A stretch of 64,000 bases of DNA from Buxus sempervirens (GCA_947561395.2 OX387188.1:7114150-7178149), one strand, 5' to 3'. Numbered from the stretch's first letter, positions 12,701 to 23,589 are shown. A program made the numbers and translations. The notes: generated by a model from the letters alone, not told the origin.

Positions 12701-15700
12701 TTGGTTAGTCGCCCCGATTTCAACCCTTGGGCTAATAGGCCCTCCTGAAGATGGCCTACTCGATTTTAGGCCCAATCTTGGTGATGTTTGAGGTACCTGT
12801 CTCCAAATTTGAGAAGGGCCCGATTGGGCTCTACTTACCACTCCACCTGACCGGGCTCCATAATCCTCACTAGATAGTCAGGCCCCGTTTGCCACTTCAT
12901 TTACGAATTCAAATCTTTCTGCAATGGCCACTGCTCCCTCATTAATGTTCTTGATAACGTCTATGATAGATTGCCTTTGCAGATTACCTTCCAATCTTCT
13001 TTGTTCCCTTTGTGAGTACAGACCGTGGGACTGAGCAACTTGTGCCACATCATTTGCCAACTCATCATCTTCCCCAACTAGGAGATTATTCCACCCACTT
13101 CCCCACTTCCTCTGGGGTTCTAGTGTTATGGTAATTTCTGTTTCAAAGTATTTGAACCATCCCAAATGTGATGGATCTTGGAATTCTTCTAGATAACTTT
13201 TCATTAACCAGCATCGTCACCTTAGACAAGTCATTCTAGAGCATCCTCACGTCCCCGATTTCCACCGCACCTCCGCAAACATCTCCCACTACTCTCAGAG
13301 TAGATAGCGCCAACAAATGTAGAGGAATTCCTTGTACAGTAATCCACTGGCCTACAGAGGAGGACGAACCCACAAATATGCCCCCATTGAGACAATGTAG
13401 GTAGAAACGAATTTTTGAACGCCTACCCATCCAGATTTATTTTTTCTCCAATAATTTCTTGACCTCTTCCTCTGAGCAGGCGAAAAACACTGCTTTCTTC
13501 TTAGATAGCTTAAAAAGGGTACATGGCTTCCCAAGAAAACGCGACAATTCTCCCTGGAACTCCACCCACCTTATCGAAGATTATACTTGGTGAGAAATAA
13601 CTACATATCTCCATTTAGAGTTAGAGGGACAAATCCCAAGGATTGGGACCCAACCCAAATTTTGGGTGCAACAGAAGACACCATTGCTTTTTACGACTTC
13701 AATAATCCCAGGCTCCTTTGGTTCGCTAGGGCAAAACTCGTCGTTGGTGCTCCTCTGCATAACTTCCTCTATCTCCCTGCTTGCATACCTCCAACCTCCA
13801 GGCCTGAGGTCTTTTGGGAATATCAAGTTCCAGTTAGATCTTGAGTTATATGCTGATAGCCGAAGGTAACAGCCCCATTGATTCCTCCTATCCAGAACGA
13901 GTTTCCTCTGTCTCGTTCTAATTACACCCACTACCTCGTAATCTTCTGATAGACCAATCTTTGCGTTAAGGTTTGAGAGAAGCCAGCTCCACTCATCCTA
14001 TTGGAGTGTCAACCATCTTGTTTTCCCTCCAGATTTCTCAGAGATACAAAGAGCCTGGCAGTTTGTACACACGAATCCTTCGAACAAGATAGACTTGCGC
14101 TAGATCTTTATCTCCCACTTTCTCACCAAGGGATTCGCGGCGCTTTTGCTAACTCCATCACGATCTTGACAAAGGTCAAGACTGTTAGCTACCACCTGCC
14201 TATATGACCTCGAAAATCTACCGCCTCCGCCTGGAATGGTCATGGCCCCGGGATCTTCCACGGCTCTCTTGACCGTCCCCTGTTTGACGACCCCGCTGAA
14301 AGCTGAGAACTTTTACCAGATTCGACAAACTCTCCTTCGATTCTTCCGATAGATTAACACTCCTACGCTTCAACGAGCAAGAAACGACGAATGACTACTG
14401 TCGAACAATGACCGCTCCTACCTCCTTCCGACGAACGACTACCGACGAACGACTTCCTACTAGCGTTGAACACTCCTTCCGACGAAACTCCTTCCTCCTT
14501 CAGAAGACGAACGATGAAACACCTTCAGACGACGAATGACTTCCTACGAGCGTCGAACACTCCTTCCGACGAAACTCCTTCCTCCTCCAGACGACGAACA
14601 ACGAAACTCCTTTAGACGACTACCGATGAACGACTTCCTACTAGCGTCGAACACTCCTTCTAACGAAACTCCTTCCTCCTTCAGACGACGAATTGGAGTA
14701 ATCGTTATTGGAGTAACAGGATCAGCCTTATTCAAGCATCTTTAGCAGATCTCTATTTATTCTTCATAATAATATCTCTTTACGTCCTTAACAAATAGAG
14801 CAGCTTTATGGAATTTTCTTTTTAATGGGAAAGAGGAGGTTGAAGTAGGATCATCTTGTTTGGTAGGTATTGTGGAAGGAAAAGATAAAAGAATTACTTA
14901 ATTTGTAGTGCACTAGCATGAAATACAGCTCTCTTAGGCAAACAACCATGGAGATTTAGTATAAAGAGAGATAAACTTTAGCCAATGGATGGTTAGTAGA
15001 TATGGTGAAAATGACAATTTGGGATATAAATCCTCTAGCTAAGGTATATAGCACTAGTCCATACCCTAAAGGATGGGATAGAATTGCCTGTCATAAGCAG
15101 GCTTTGGTTGCTGATATCTTATCTTGGTTCGAGGATGGGCTCTTTGGAACCTTTCTCTTCTCAGAGACCAAAGACCGGTGGATTTGGAGGAGTTAGCCCA
15201 TCTCATCAATACCCTAAAGGATGTGGTTATTACTACAGATTACTCAGATTCTTGCACTTGCTCTCTTGATCTTTCTCGGACTTTCTCTACACATTCTTGA
15301 GTCTCTCATTTTCGTGTTGATAGAGCCCTTGGCCCCACATCCTTTTATCTCCCTCTGGAAATCTTTTGCTCCTCCTAGGGTTAAAATCTTTGTTTGGTAC
15401 ATTGATTTATAAGTTAAACACATGTGATATGCCACAAAAGTGATATCATTGCACACTTGCATTTTATGCTTTAAGCAAGGAGAATATGTGGATCACATAT
15501 TCCTAATTTGCGAGTTCTCACAGCCAGATTTGATGGGATGTCATGGGCAGATGTGCCATCCGTGGTGCTTTCCAAGCAAGATTATTCATATGATGGATCA
15601 ATGGAGGTTTTCCATGCTTGGAAGGAACAGAAATGTACTGTACAGGATGATACCTTATGCTATAAATACAAAATTGGTCTGATCTTATGACCCAAATATA

Positions 15701-18700
15701 TATGTTATTGTCTTTTGTCTACACTTTATTTTTGTCTTTCCTCTTGTTGTTTTTCAGTTTTTATGTTTTATTGGAGGTTGGTAGATCAGATAGTTTATCA
15801 GAAATGTACACCAAGTTAATGAGTAGGAAAAAAATTGCCTTCTTCTTTGCTGCTCATTTGATCACCCGTGGGGGAACCAAGGAAAAACCTCTTGTAAGGT
15901 GCTAATACAAGCAGCCTAAAAGTCCTGAGAAGAATTTAAAACCCAAAAGGATTATTGTTTTCTATAGCTAAAAAGGTTATTTTTACAATGCCCCTGCATG
16001 ATATATTTATGATGAAATAGAATAAAGACCTAACAGCTGACCTACTTAGAAAGAATGAGCATGTATTGATGTAAAAGACAGTGGAACTAAATGTTTCAAA
16101 TGTTCAAGGTAACTCTTTAGTTAAACCTGTTTAAGTTTCTGAATAGACTATTTAGACACTCCTTGTCTGATTCATTAGATACAAAACGGACCCACCTAAC
16201 ATTTAATAAATTGGTATATTATAATTTAATCCTATTCTACCTTTAATTTGTCTCGAAGTGAGCAAAATACCCTTAATCTAGTCCTTGCTTGTGTAGTTTG
16301 TCTTGTTTTGTGTCAAGGCTGTTGGAATCTCAACAAAAGTTCTTGGATCTTTGGAATACTTTTCAATGAATTTGACAATATCATAATCTGTTTTTTGAGG
16401 AGAAAGCTACAACATCTAGACATTATGCTATCCCATTCATCCAGACCACCGTATGCAGTACCTCTGTTTTCCGAGTTCAATATTTGTTTCAATAGTTAAT
16501 TAAATTGGATTTCATCATTCTCCTCAAAATGTGAAGAAGTCCTTGCATGGAATCCATGGCACTTTCTGGAAGTTTTTTTTTCCTTCGGTGTCTATTAGTT
16601 GTGGCTTTACTGATATAACGTAATTTGAAAGTTCATTCACTAACTGAGATTTGCGTCATTCTCCTCAGATTGTGAAGAAGTATACTGGTTCAACTAGTCA
16701 TTATCTTTAGCTCAAACCATGACACTTCCACTGCATGTTTTCTTGAACATGATCTATCATGATACCCTCAGATCATTGAATTGGATGCTTGAAAGTATAA
16801 AACACCTTTAGATCTCATCTTCATTTTCAGAATCCTTATCATTCGTCTTTCACTAGAAATCTCTTTATTGCTCTCGAAAATATTAAGCAATGACATAAGG
16901 TCTTAATAATGATCAAATTTCCATCATGAAAATATTTGTTAAGATTAATGGGGACTCTCACGTCACAATTTTTTACTTCGAATAAGAGTAAGATACTTTC
17001 TTATTTCACATTCCAGGTACTCCATGATGCTTATTTGAGACAATTGAGGATACTCTATGGCCATTTCCAAATATTACATAATTTTGACGACAAACATTTT
17101 TCACTCGATGGAAGAACTTTCTCAGGTACCATTTTGATGTGGGGGGTTTGGGGGGTCTTCCTCTGCTTTCTAGTTGGGATTTCAGAATATTAGTCCTATA
17201 TCTCATCATTGCAAACATCCATCTAATGACACGAACTTCCATGAATGCTCAAATATCATTTATTAGAATATTCACCAAGGATTGGTGGATATTATCAATA
17301 CAGGTTCAAAAGCATATGAGCTTAAGTCAACATTACATCTTATTTGAGGTTGTCCATACGCTTTTGGTTGAAGAAATGGAAAACTCATGTTGTCCATGTC
17401 AACTCCACATAATTTCTCTTGTAGTGTTTGTTCCACAAATTTGAGACATTGCAAACTTTGGACTAAAATTCTATTCTGATCCATGCAAGTGTTGATCAGA
17501 TTCTCTCGCAGAAGAATCTACTTGAAATTTTTTTTCTTGCATGGAAAGTGATTCAAATCTTTCCACTGTACATGATATGAACTTATTAGACAAGGATAAC
17601 CCCTTCATTTATGAATCAGAATGGACACCAATTTTCTGGAATGCATAATATCTTTGTTGGGTGAATAGATCAAAGTGCATAAATCAGGATTAACTTGCTC
17701 TGATGCCAAATTAATGTTAAAGGACGAATCACCTTTTGTTTTGCAGCTGGAAGATAATGGATGATATTACTTTGATAATCACCAAATCTTAGATTCTTTA
17801 GAAGAAAGCCAAGGGATAACCTTCTGAAATGTTTAAATCCAAATAGCTAAAATGTTATGAGAAGAATCGAAAGCGAACAAAGTTGATTCATTGGCCCTTA
17901 TTCCAAATAACTCAAAAAGTTATAAGAGCAAACCAATAGCCAAAAAGTTGATTCATTAGCTCAGAAAAAAGACTTATTCTTTAAAATATGTTTACACAAT
18001 ATAAATATAAATTTATGAAAATAGGCTTAAAATTTGAGTGAAAATTGACTGACTTAGAAACTCTAGCAACAAAAATTTTGTAGGAACTATAACATGTCAA
18101 ATCTAACCATATACTTGGGATAAGTGTTTATAAGCTAATGAATTTCAACAAGAACTTAACCTATATTTTCAAAACAATTGAAATGCCCTTATTCTTGTCA
18201 TTATTTGTGCACCTAGTCTCTATACTCTGTCTTGATACTGATGTTGCGGAAATCTCAGCAAAAGTTGTGAAGTAGTTGTTGTAACAAATGGAATGACTTT
18301 TCCGAATTCATTTAGGGTTTGTTTGATGTGGATTCCTTCAAATAGATGGGCTTTTATACGAAGGACTTTGTGAAAATGGGCATTGAATCGAAGTCAGTGG
18401 CTAAAAATTGTGTTTGGTGAGAAAAGCTATATAAAAGGATGTTATTGTATGTTGTTTTAGGCTTTAGGGATAACATTATCATTTTATAGTAAAAGTTCCA
18501 CTTAAATTTAGAAGTTCTGTTTAAAAGTTCCTAAAGAATTTATAGTAGAGATGAAGGAATACATCATCATTTTAAAAGTTCCGTTTAAATTTAAAATAAG
18601 GCTAACTGCTTCCTGCAGCTTTCGGAAGCAGCTTCCCTACACCTAAGTGTTAAGTCGGAAGACCACGTTCTTAATGGTTTCTGAGTCTGATATTTAGTTA

Positions 18701-21700
18701 GAAGTGGATTGTGTTACTCATCCCAGTGGATTTGGCTTAATGGTTCTTTTTTCTAGTTCATATGTTATTTATTTTTAGCTTTACCAGTGTTTGTTTAGAT
18801 TCCATTATGTGGTTGCTTTCTTTTGATTTCATCATTTGTGGAAGAAACTAAGCAAAAATTTCAATCCTTGAATTCCTCACTTGTCGCCACGTGTGGTATT
18901 TAATTATGACTAATACTTGGAATACGTGATATTTAGCACAGTTTTCCTTGTGTTTGTTCTGTGGGTTGGTACATGTCCAGCATGATAAGAACATGCCAGA
19001 CATCAAGGTGGGATCATATGAATGGATGTTTTGATCTTTATTTGTCTCAAACGTGGATTGTTTGTTATTCATCAATATATATATATAAGATTTTTTGTTG
19101 GGATGCTGATATCTTCTGTGGAGGGATCTGGTGAGGCTTGAAGACTGGGGGGGATGATGCTACTAATCCAAAGCATCCATCTGATAAGCGACTCACTGGC
19201 CAAATGTTAAAAACCCTTATCTTACCGATTATTAGAATGGGATTTTGAACAAATATAATGCTGGATTTGATTTCTTAAAAATGATTTTCAGATGTTTTTT
19301 GTAAGATATTAGGACAGGAAGAATGTATTTTATCACATGGCAGTTCTCAGCTGAAAATTTAAAAACAAAATTGGTGTTATCAACTCATCTACTGTGTAAA
19401 CAAGTTCTTTCAAAAGGAACTTCTGGAGAAAATGGGCATTGGTGGCTCATCTTTCATGTGGTAAAATCATGTCACAGTAGGATACCTTAGCTGGTGTACC
19501 TCACCAGCCTTATATCCACACACGGTATGTCTGTGTGCAGAGATCAGGTACCTTAGATTATTTCCTGTTGGCAGTATTGAATTTTGCAAGGTTTGTTTAT
19601 AATACTCATTTTTGTCTGCTCTTCTGTATTTGAAATCTGAGGATTATCTTGGTAATCATGGCAGAGGTTATTAGTTGACATTGCATTGGAGTATCGGGGA
19701 TTGATTCCTGTCATCGTTTCTTTCATTGATCGATTGCTGGGATGCTGCTCACACTGCTGGTTGGGGGAGCGCTTGCTCCAGACATTCAACGAGAATTTAA
19801 TTCCAAGAATCATTGTAGATTATCAAGCTTCTTATTTCCCGATCTTCAATAGAATTGCTGAGAATGATACGATACCCCCTTCTGGGTTGTTAGAGTTACT
19901 TCTGAGGTTCATTGTTGCTCTAGTTGAGAAGCATGGCCCTGAAACTGGATTGAAGTCATGGCTGCAGGGAAGTAAAGTGCTTGGCATATGCCAAACATTG
20001 CTTATGCACCACCATAGCTCAAGGGTGTTCCTTGGACTCTCCCGCCTTCTGGCATTTACTTGCATGTATTTTCCTGACTTGGAGGTTCGTGATAATGCAA
20101 GGTAATAAAACAAATACAGGTGCTGTGCTTCATATACCAACTGTATTGAGCTAATAGAGTTTTCTGCACCCATTAGTTGATGAACTTGAAGATTAAAGCT
20201 TAGTGTGTCCACATTCCAGAAGTTGGTATAATTTAGATACCTTTATTGCATTCTTAGAGATAGAAACAGCATATGATGGATAATAATATGTAAATAATGT
20301 AGATAAATTTACGAGCAAGAAAAAAAAAGTAATTTTGACTAATATTGTTACTCCTATTTATGCAAATGTTACACTTCGCAGGACCTATCTGAGGATGCTG
20401 ATGTGTATTCCAGGAAAGAAACTCAGGCACATACTGAACCTTGGGGATCAGCTACCTGCCATTTCACCAACTGCACAGTTCAGCTCATTCTTCCATGTTC
20501 AATCTCCTCGATCTTCTCATGACCCAAGAAGATCTAGTAATCTTTCTTCCTATGTTCACCTGGAGAGAACGATTCCATTGCTTGTAAAACAATCATGGGT
20601 CTTATCTATATCTTCTTTGGATATAGGAAGTGATAGAACTAGTTATTTAGTGGGAATCAGAGACAGTGAATCACCTCTAGACATGGAAAGGGAAGTTGAT
20701 GATAATTCTAGTGTCCAGATTGTCTCTGAAATTGAGAGAATTGATCAGGTGCAGGAACCCCTACGTGTGATGGATTCCAAGTTTTCTGAGATTGTAAAGA
20801 TGTTACGGAAGTACTTTTCATGCATCCCTGATTTCCGACACACGCCAGGGCTTAAGATTAGAATACCCTGTAATATGAGATTTGAATCAGGTCCCTTCAA
20901 TCGCATATGGGGAGTTGGTTCATCGAATAATAATTTGGATGGCGTGGATGCACTTCCTGCTATGTATGCAACTCGTCTGACCTTTTCTTCTTCCTCTCCA
21001 TATGGGTCTATTCCATCAGGTCATATACCTTTTCTTCTTGGAGAACCTCCCAAGAATGATGGTGTTTCTCGCAAAATAGATTGCCTTGACATTGTGCCTG
21101 CTGAAAATGGGTCTGTAGGGGTGGACAACTTCAGAGTGGATGTGATGATTGAATTGGAACCTCGGGAGCCAATGCCAGGTCTGGTTGATGTTACAATTGA
21201 AGCGAATGCAGAAAATGGTCAGATCATCTGTGGTCACCTTAATAGCATTACAGTAGGTATTGAAGACATGTTTCTCAAGGCTAGTGTTCCTTCTGACATT
21301 CAGAAAGATGAAGTTCCTGGGTACTACTTAGAGCTGTTTGGTGCCTTATGGGAGGCTTGTGGGAATTCTTCGAATACTGGACGGGAGACATTTCCACTGA
21401 GTGGAGGCAAAGGGGTTGTGGCAATTAGTGGGACCCGGTCAGTTAAGCTGCTGGAAGTTTCTGCAGTCTCTATGGTTCAAGCTGTGGAACGCTACCTCGC
21501 ACTGTATGTTGTAAGTGTGCTTGGTGGGCCACTTATTGATTTGGTAAGAAATGGTGGAGTCATCAAGGACATAGTGTGGAACGATGTTGCACTGGATTCC
21601 CTGAGTGATGCTACTTCGTTGATAACTGATTCTGATAGGGGCCCGCTTCAGATCAAGTATATTGATGATGAAAATAACAGAGAAATCCCTGTTGACATTA

Positions 21701-21870
21701 GTAAGAGAAATATGGGATGTTTTCTTATTCTAATATTTCTCCCACCAAGATTTCATCTCCTTTTTCAGATGGAAGTGAGTGATTATTCAACATTAGTTAG
21801 AATTAGAACTGATCACTGGCCATGCCTAGCTTATATTGATGACTATTTGGAAGCTTTATTTTTGACATGA
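2319..21870 (+). CDS. AP5B1: AP-5 complex subunit beta (three coding exons)
   Basis: Spliced coding gene: exons 2,319-3,773, 19,665-20,101 and 20,382-21,870 join in frame to a predicted 1,126-residue protein. The N-terminal sequence (SSQDWETLIDDFQFG, DFPLKLQLIIFLDEF, RQTRAVACECLRELEKACPC, ERTHASQSYILL) matches my memory of the plant AP-5 beta family (Arabidopsis At3g19870 type), and the length fits. The family forms part of the fifth heterotetrameric adaptor, which acts at late endosomes with the spatacsin/spastizin partners. Residues about 1-630 look like an alpha-solenoid trunk. Residues about 880-1,126 (VDVMIELEPREPMPGLVDVTI onward) look like a beta-rich appendage. The C-terminus ends in a compact WPCLAYIDDYLEALF segment. 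The start at 2,319 is chosen because the family-like sequence begins there. Intron 1 is extraordinarily long (15,891 bp); intron 2 is 280 bp. No disabling change was seen in the exons, so I read it as functional. Confidence 0.85.
3917..3975 (+). repeat. SINE-like fragment
   Basis: The run ATCACCATCATAAGCTAGTT, then CCCACCAATGTGGGGTTGG and TGACATGAATC, resembles the 3' half of the widespread plant Au-type SINE (I recall a GGGGTCGGCTACATGAATC end). A related copy in opposite orientation lies at 24,195-24,275. No tRNA-like head or target duplication was found, so this is a scrap and the family call is from memory. Confidence 0.35.
4905..6968 (-). mobile_element. 5'-truncated L1 LINE in AP-5 beta intron 1
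   Basis: Minus-strand L1-type non-LTR retrotransposon of about 2.06 kb. It is flanked by a perfect 19-bp direct repeat, TGCACTGATGTCCTTAGTT (4,886-4,904 and 6,969-6,987). Its A-tail appears as the T-run at 4,905-4,910 next to the left repeat, as expected for target-primed reverse transcription. Only the 3' part of ORF2 is present, so it was 5'-truncated at insertion. The perfect target repeat and long open frames point to a fairly recent insertion. It is antisense to the host gene. Confidence 0.9.
5078..6873 (-). pseudogene. L1 ORF2 C-terminal part: reverse transcriptase and zf-RVT
   Basis: Two overlapping minus-strand frames together cover the second half of an L1 reverse transcriptase. The upstream frame (6,873-6,424) has GLRQGNPLSPFLFILV and the catalytic FADD motif (HLQFADDTILFLEP). 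The downstream frame (6,451-5,078) has the thumb region (LSTWKRNYISLGGRVTLIKA) and the plant zinc-binding zf-RVT tail (CLKGEESVDHLFLHCE). The frames are separated by an 11-bp tandem duplication (ATTTTCTCTAC twice, 6,417-6,438), which by itself explains the frame change. The endonuclease and ORF1 are absent through truncation. It cannot be autonomous. Confidence 0.85.
6988..7950. other. Intronic DNA between the two L1 elements
   Basis: AT-rich sequence of AP-5 beta intron 1. No open frame, terminal repeat or RNA gene was recognised. The last bases before 7,951 (GTTATATATATA) are the insertion site of the next L1. Confidence 0.5.
8101..8969 (-). pseudogene. L1 ORF2 C-terminus with zf-RVT zinc domain
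   Basis: Two overlapping minus-strand frames (8,969-8,538 and 8,592-8,101). The first carries a WEDLWCG-type segment (RRIHFWEDLWCGNERLKDKY). The second carries the zf-RVT domain with CIMCKGDEETVDHLLVQC. This is the normal order downstream of a plant L1 reverse transcriptase. A frame change separates the two frames and another separates them from the reverse transcriptase upstream. Confidence 0.8.
8997..10487 (-). pseudogene. L1 reverse transcriptase (ORF2 middle)
   Basis: 496-codon minus-strand frame holding most of a plant L1 reverse transcriptase. Visible in order: DKAPGPDGFTLAFFK, FRPISLVSSVYKIIAKTLANR (RT block with RPISL), QGAFVGARQLQDGVLIASE, KLDLQKAYDNVHW (catalytic Asp region), LRQRDPLSPLLF (usually GLRQGDPLSP, so one substitution), and the catalytic box LLFADDILSF. 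The thumb (ERRLSSWKSKVLSKGGKL) follows. It would copy L1 RNA at a nicked target. It is cut off from the endonuclease upstream and the zinc domain downstream. Confidence 0.9.
10633..11725 (-). pseudogene. L1 AP-type endonuclease and linker (ORF2 N-terminus)
   Basis: The frame from 11,725 opens MKIHILSWNVRGLNARDKR and has DIVIFQESK, both endonuclease signatures of the L1 exonuclease/endonuclease/phosphatase fold (metal-binding Asn and Glu visible). VSGVYGPN follows. The next frame (11,327-10,956) has the C-terminal endonuclease core (FTWYNSRSPSKIDRFLVS and SDHFPLFLD, with the catalytic SDH). A third frame (10,992-10,633) is the linker ahead of the reverse transcriptase. At least two frame changes separate the pieces. 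The ORF2 start lies only 6 nt after the ORF1 stop codon. Confidence 0.8.
11732..14243 (-). pseudogene. L1 ORF1 (RNA-binding, DUF4283-like), broken
   Basis: The region between the leader and ORF2 in minus orientation. A plausible start ATG at 14,243 opens MTIPGGGGRFSRSYRQVVAN. Later frames include NLIFPKDLRPGGWRYASRE and WITVQGIPLHLLALSTLRVV followed by GDVCGG, the WI-x-GIPLHLW-like core of the DUF4283 domain in plant LINE ORF1. The C-terminal part is low-complexity and Ser-rich, and ends in a coiled-coil-like stretch (residues decoded by 11,962-11,732). Several frame changes and stops interrupt it. The family role is binding of the element RNA. Confidence 0.65.
14447..14700 (-). repeat. Tandem repeats in the L1 5' leader
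   Basis: Three copies of an 87-94 bp unit. The landmark GACTTCCTAC occurs at 14,451, 14,538 and 14,632, each followed by a GCGTCGAACACTCCTTC-like block and GAAACTCCTTCCTCC. Short CGACGAA motifs recur throughout. It sits where an L1 internal promoter or leader would be, just upstream of ORF1, and is GC-richer than its surroundings. A promoter role is inferred. Confidence 0.6.
15000..15700 (+). pseudogene. Degraded L1 relic, sense strand, zf-RVT end
   Basis: Plus-strand scraps of an older L1 ORF2 C-terminus. LWKSFAPPRVKIFVW (about 15,352-15,400) and CILCFKQGEYVDHIFLICEF (about 15,460-15,519) are the plant zf-RVT zinc domain, and QWRFSMLGRNRNVL follows. The piece from 15,000 (SWFEDGLFGTF, KDRWIWRS) is probably the upstream linker but is less certain. 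Frames change repeatedly. It is more decayed than the two antisense L1s and in the opposite orientation, so it is older. Confidence 0.65.
15701..19664. other. Remaining intron 1 DNA, no gene recognised
   Basis: AT-rich intronic DNA. Open frames near 16.2-17.5 kb are short and unlike any family I know. A lone primer-site-like sequence (minus strand, TTTGGCATCAGAGC, 17,697-17,710) suggests an old LTR element, but I see no LTR border. Nothing else is supported up to the exon 2 acceptor. Confidence 0.5.
19665..20101 (+). CDS. AP5B1: AP-5 beta coding exon 2 (codons 486-631)
   Basis: Acceptor ATGGCAG| then RLLVDIALEYRGLIPVIVSFIDRLLG. It ends DNA-AG|GTAATA at 20,101. The length is 437 nt, leaving two bases of a split Arg codon (AG|G). 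Its helical, Leu-rich sequence continues the trunk solenoid. Confidence 0.85.
20382..21870 (+). CDS. AP5B1: AP-5 beta coding exon 3 (codons 631-1126, stop)
   Basis: Acceptor CTTCGCAG| then G-ACC-TAT, giving RTYLRMLMCIPGKKLRHIL. The frame stays open to TGA at 21,868-21,870. It encodes the end of the trunk, an acidic linker (DMEREVDDNSSVQIVSEIE) and the appendage-like domain. A possible 68-bp intron lies within it (donor GTAAGA at 21,701, acceptor CTCCTTTTTCAG ending 21,768). I keep it as coding because the unspliced C-terminus (KRNMGCFLILIFLPPRFHLL, then WPCLAYIDDYLEALF) is protein-like. Confidence 0.8.
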
Positions 21871-23585
21871 AAGGAATTTCTTTTTGATGAGTATTTCTAT
21901 TCATTGGCTCGGTCTTGTTCAATATTTGTCTATTCCTTGGCTTCATATTGTTCAATCTATTCATCAGCAATGGTAGATACCGATGAAAGGTCATGTCAAC
22001 CTGTTTTGGAATTTTTCTCATTGTCTTTGACTTGGATTCTTGCTCCAGAATAGACAATATATGTATATTTCCTCTGGATGTGTTAAAAAATCTGTACATC
22101 TTGTACCCCATTCATTATTTAGAAAAACAAAATATGCCTTCTCTTTTTCTTTTTTGACTTCTTTTATTTGTTTTCATATTCATAATCGAGAACTGCAATT
22201 TACTAAATCAGAAACTGAATTTTTTAGGGATCTGATGTAACGGTTGTCCTGAATCTTTTTATATCCGAGGTTTTTTATTCATGTGTATGTCTTTGCCCAC
22301 CTTTTATGTTACAAGGTAGATATAAATGAGCTCACCATGCTACATGGTCTTAAAGTTAGGCTCAGGTTTGGGGGAATATGGGAGGTTTCTTTAGAAATTT
22401 GGATGATATGCTTTGCATTTGGATTTCAAAGAGAGTAGAAGACACTGTCTTACTGTTGCACATGAAATAGTCACTTAAAATTTAACATGCAAGTTCTTCC
22501 AATATTCTTGGAACCCTATGGCACTGCTGAACTGTTTCGATGAAGAACTTACTAGACATGTATATTAAGGGACGATTCAGGAACAAATAGGAGAAAAATT
22601 GGATCATTCATATGCTTATGCTTTTTATATGCTGAGAAGTTCATTGATCTCTATTGTATATTCTCCAACTCAAGTAATTTTAGAGCAAGTCTTTTTGTAT
22701 ATTTTCATGCCTGTCATTTGTCTTATTTCTTTGCTGCATTGATTATATATACTTAGTGGTTTCCTCACTTCCCAAGAATTAACTCCTGTTCCTTCTCTAA
22801 CATAAGATTGTCTTATGAGCACCATGATGAAGAGTAAATTGAAGATGGAAAGCAAGTAAATGATATGCATTTCAGTTAATTAAAATGTTTAAAAAGATAT
22901 CTGGACGTAATCTAATTTGTTTTTGTTTATTTATAACAGCAAACTGTATTTTTTTTTGTCTTATTTCACCTAAAGCCAATTTATGTGAAAAGTGATTATT
23001 CATTTGATTTTTATATACTTTGTCTACTGATACATAGAGGAGATTCTAATAGCCTCTAGTAGTCATTCTCCAGTCCTTTATCTCTGTCACACAAACAAGT
23101 TGCAACTGTTTTGTGATGCAGTGTATCTCTATCTAACACATGTGAGATGCATCACCGTCCTTGAGATAACTTCACCTAAATTACATGTATCCATGGTGTC
23201 ATAGGCCATAAAGTGAAATTTTACTCTCATATTTCTATAACTATATATTCTATTAAATTTGTAAGAGGTTTACTGGGAAGGAATTGAAAGCCTTTTTAAG
23301 AGAATAAACTAGGAGTATTATCAACTATCAGATTGGAATAAAAACCTTTCCATTGATGAATGTAATATACGTAAAATATTAATGATGATCAAATGCCCTC
23401 AAAGACCTACAAGAATATAATAAAAAATAATGCATCCAGTAAGATAAAAAAAGGGAAAATAAATAATATCTATCCTTAGAAAATAAAGATGTATTGATCT
23501 TTTTTTTTTGGATACTTTTTTGTAATCCTTTATATACATATATAATGCACTATGGTACTATTTAATAAAAAGAATAAAAACTTTT
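21871..23585. other. 3' flank of AP-5 beta, no further gene
   Basis: AT-rich DNA that must contain the 3' UTR and poly(A) site of the gene, but no single site stands out. There is no convincing open frame, transposon end or RNA gene. Confidence 0.5.
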
Positions 23586-23589
23586 TCTT

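Larger units (their letters stand above)
7951..14700 (-). mobile_element. Nearly full-length L1 LINE, antisense in intron 1
   Basis: Minus-strand L1 element of about 6.75 kb. Its 3' end is the T-run at 7,951-7,957 (A-tail on its own strand), followed by a GATGAGTAA-like tail motif shared with the other L1 tails here. Read on the minus strand the order is: GC-richer leader with tandem repeats (14,700-14,244), ORF1 (14,243-11,732), endonuclease (from 11,725), reverse transcriptase, and zf-RVT tail (to 8,101). Both ORFs carry several frameshifts or stops, so it is dead. I could not find a convincing target duplication, so the 5' border near 14,700 is approximate, set by a composition change. Confidence 0.8.
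3774..19664 (+). other. Intron 1 of the AP-5 beta gene, 15.9 kb
   Basis: Donor CAG|GTAAAT at 3,774 and acceptor GGCAG| at 19,664. The phase (0) matches on both sides, and the protein continues as RLLVDIALEYRG. Most of the bulk is transposon: a SINE-like scrap near 3.9 kb, two antisense L1 LINEs, and a sense L1 relic at about 15.2-15.7 kb. A full transcript must read through roughly 9 kb of antisense L1. Confidence 0.8.

Noticed and set aside
12017-12841. 274-codon minus-strand frame considered as a separate host gene
   Set aside because: It lies between ORF1 and endonuclease pieces of the L1, is low-complexity and Ser-rich, and continues ORF1 in order and strand.
14700-14760. Possible target repeat for the large L1 (CAAGCATCTTTAG versus CAAGCACATTAG at 7,923)
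   Set aside because: The match needs a gap and substitutions within 13 bases, and the left copy is not adjacent to the A-tail. Chance is as likely.
17697-17710. Minus-strand TTTGGCATCAGAGC, like an LTR primer site
   Set aside because: No LTR border, target repeat or polyprotein remnant could be found on either side, so it was not called as an element.
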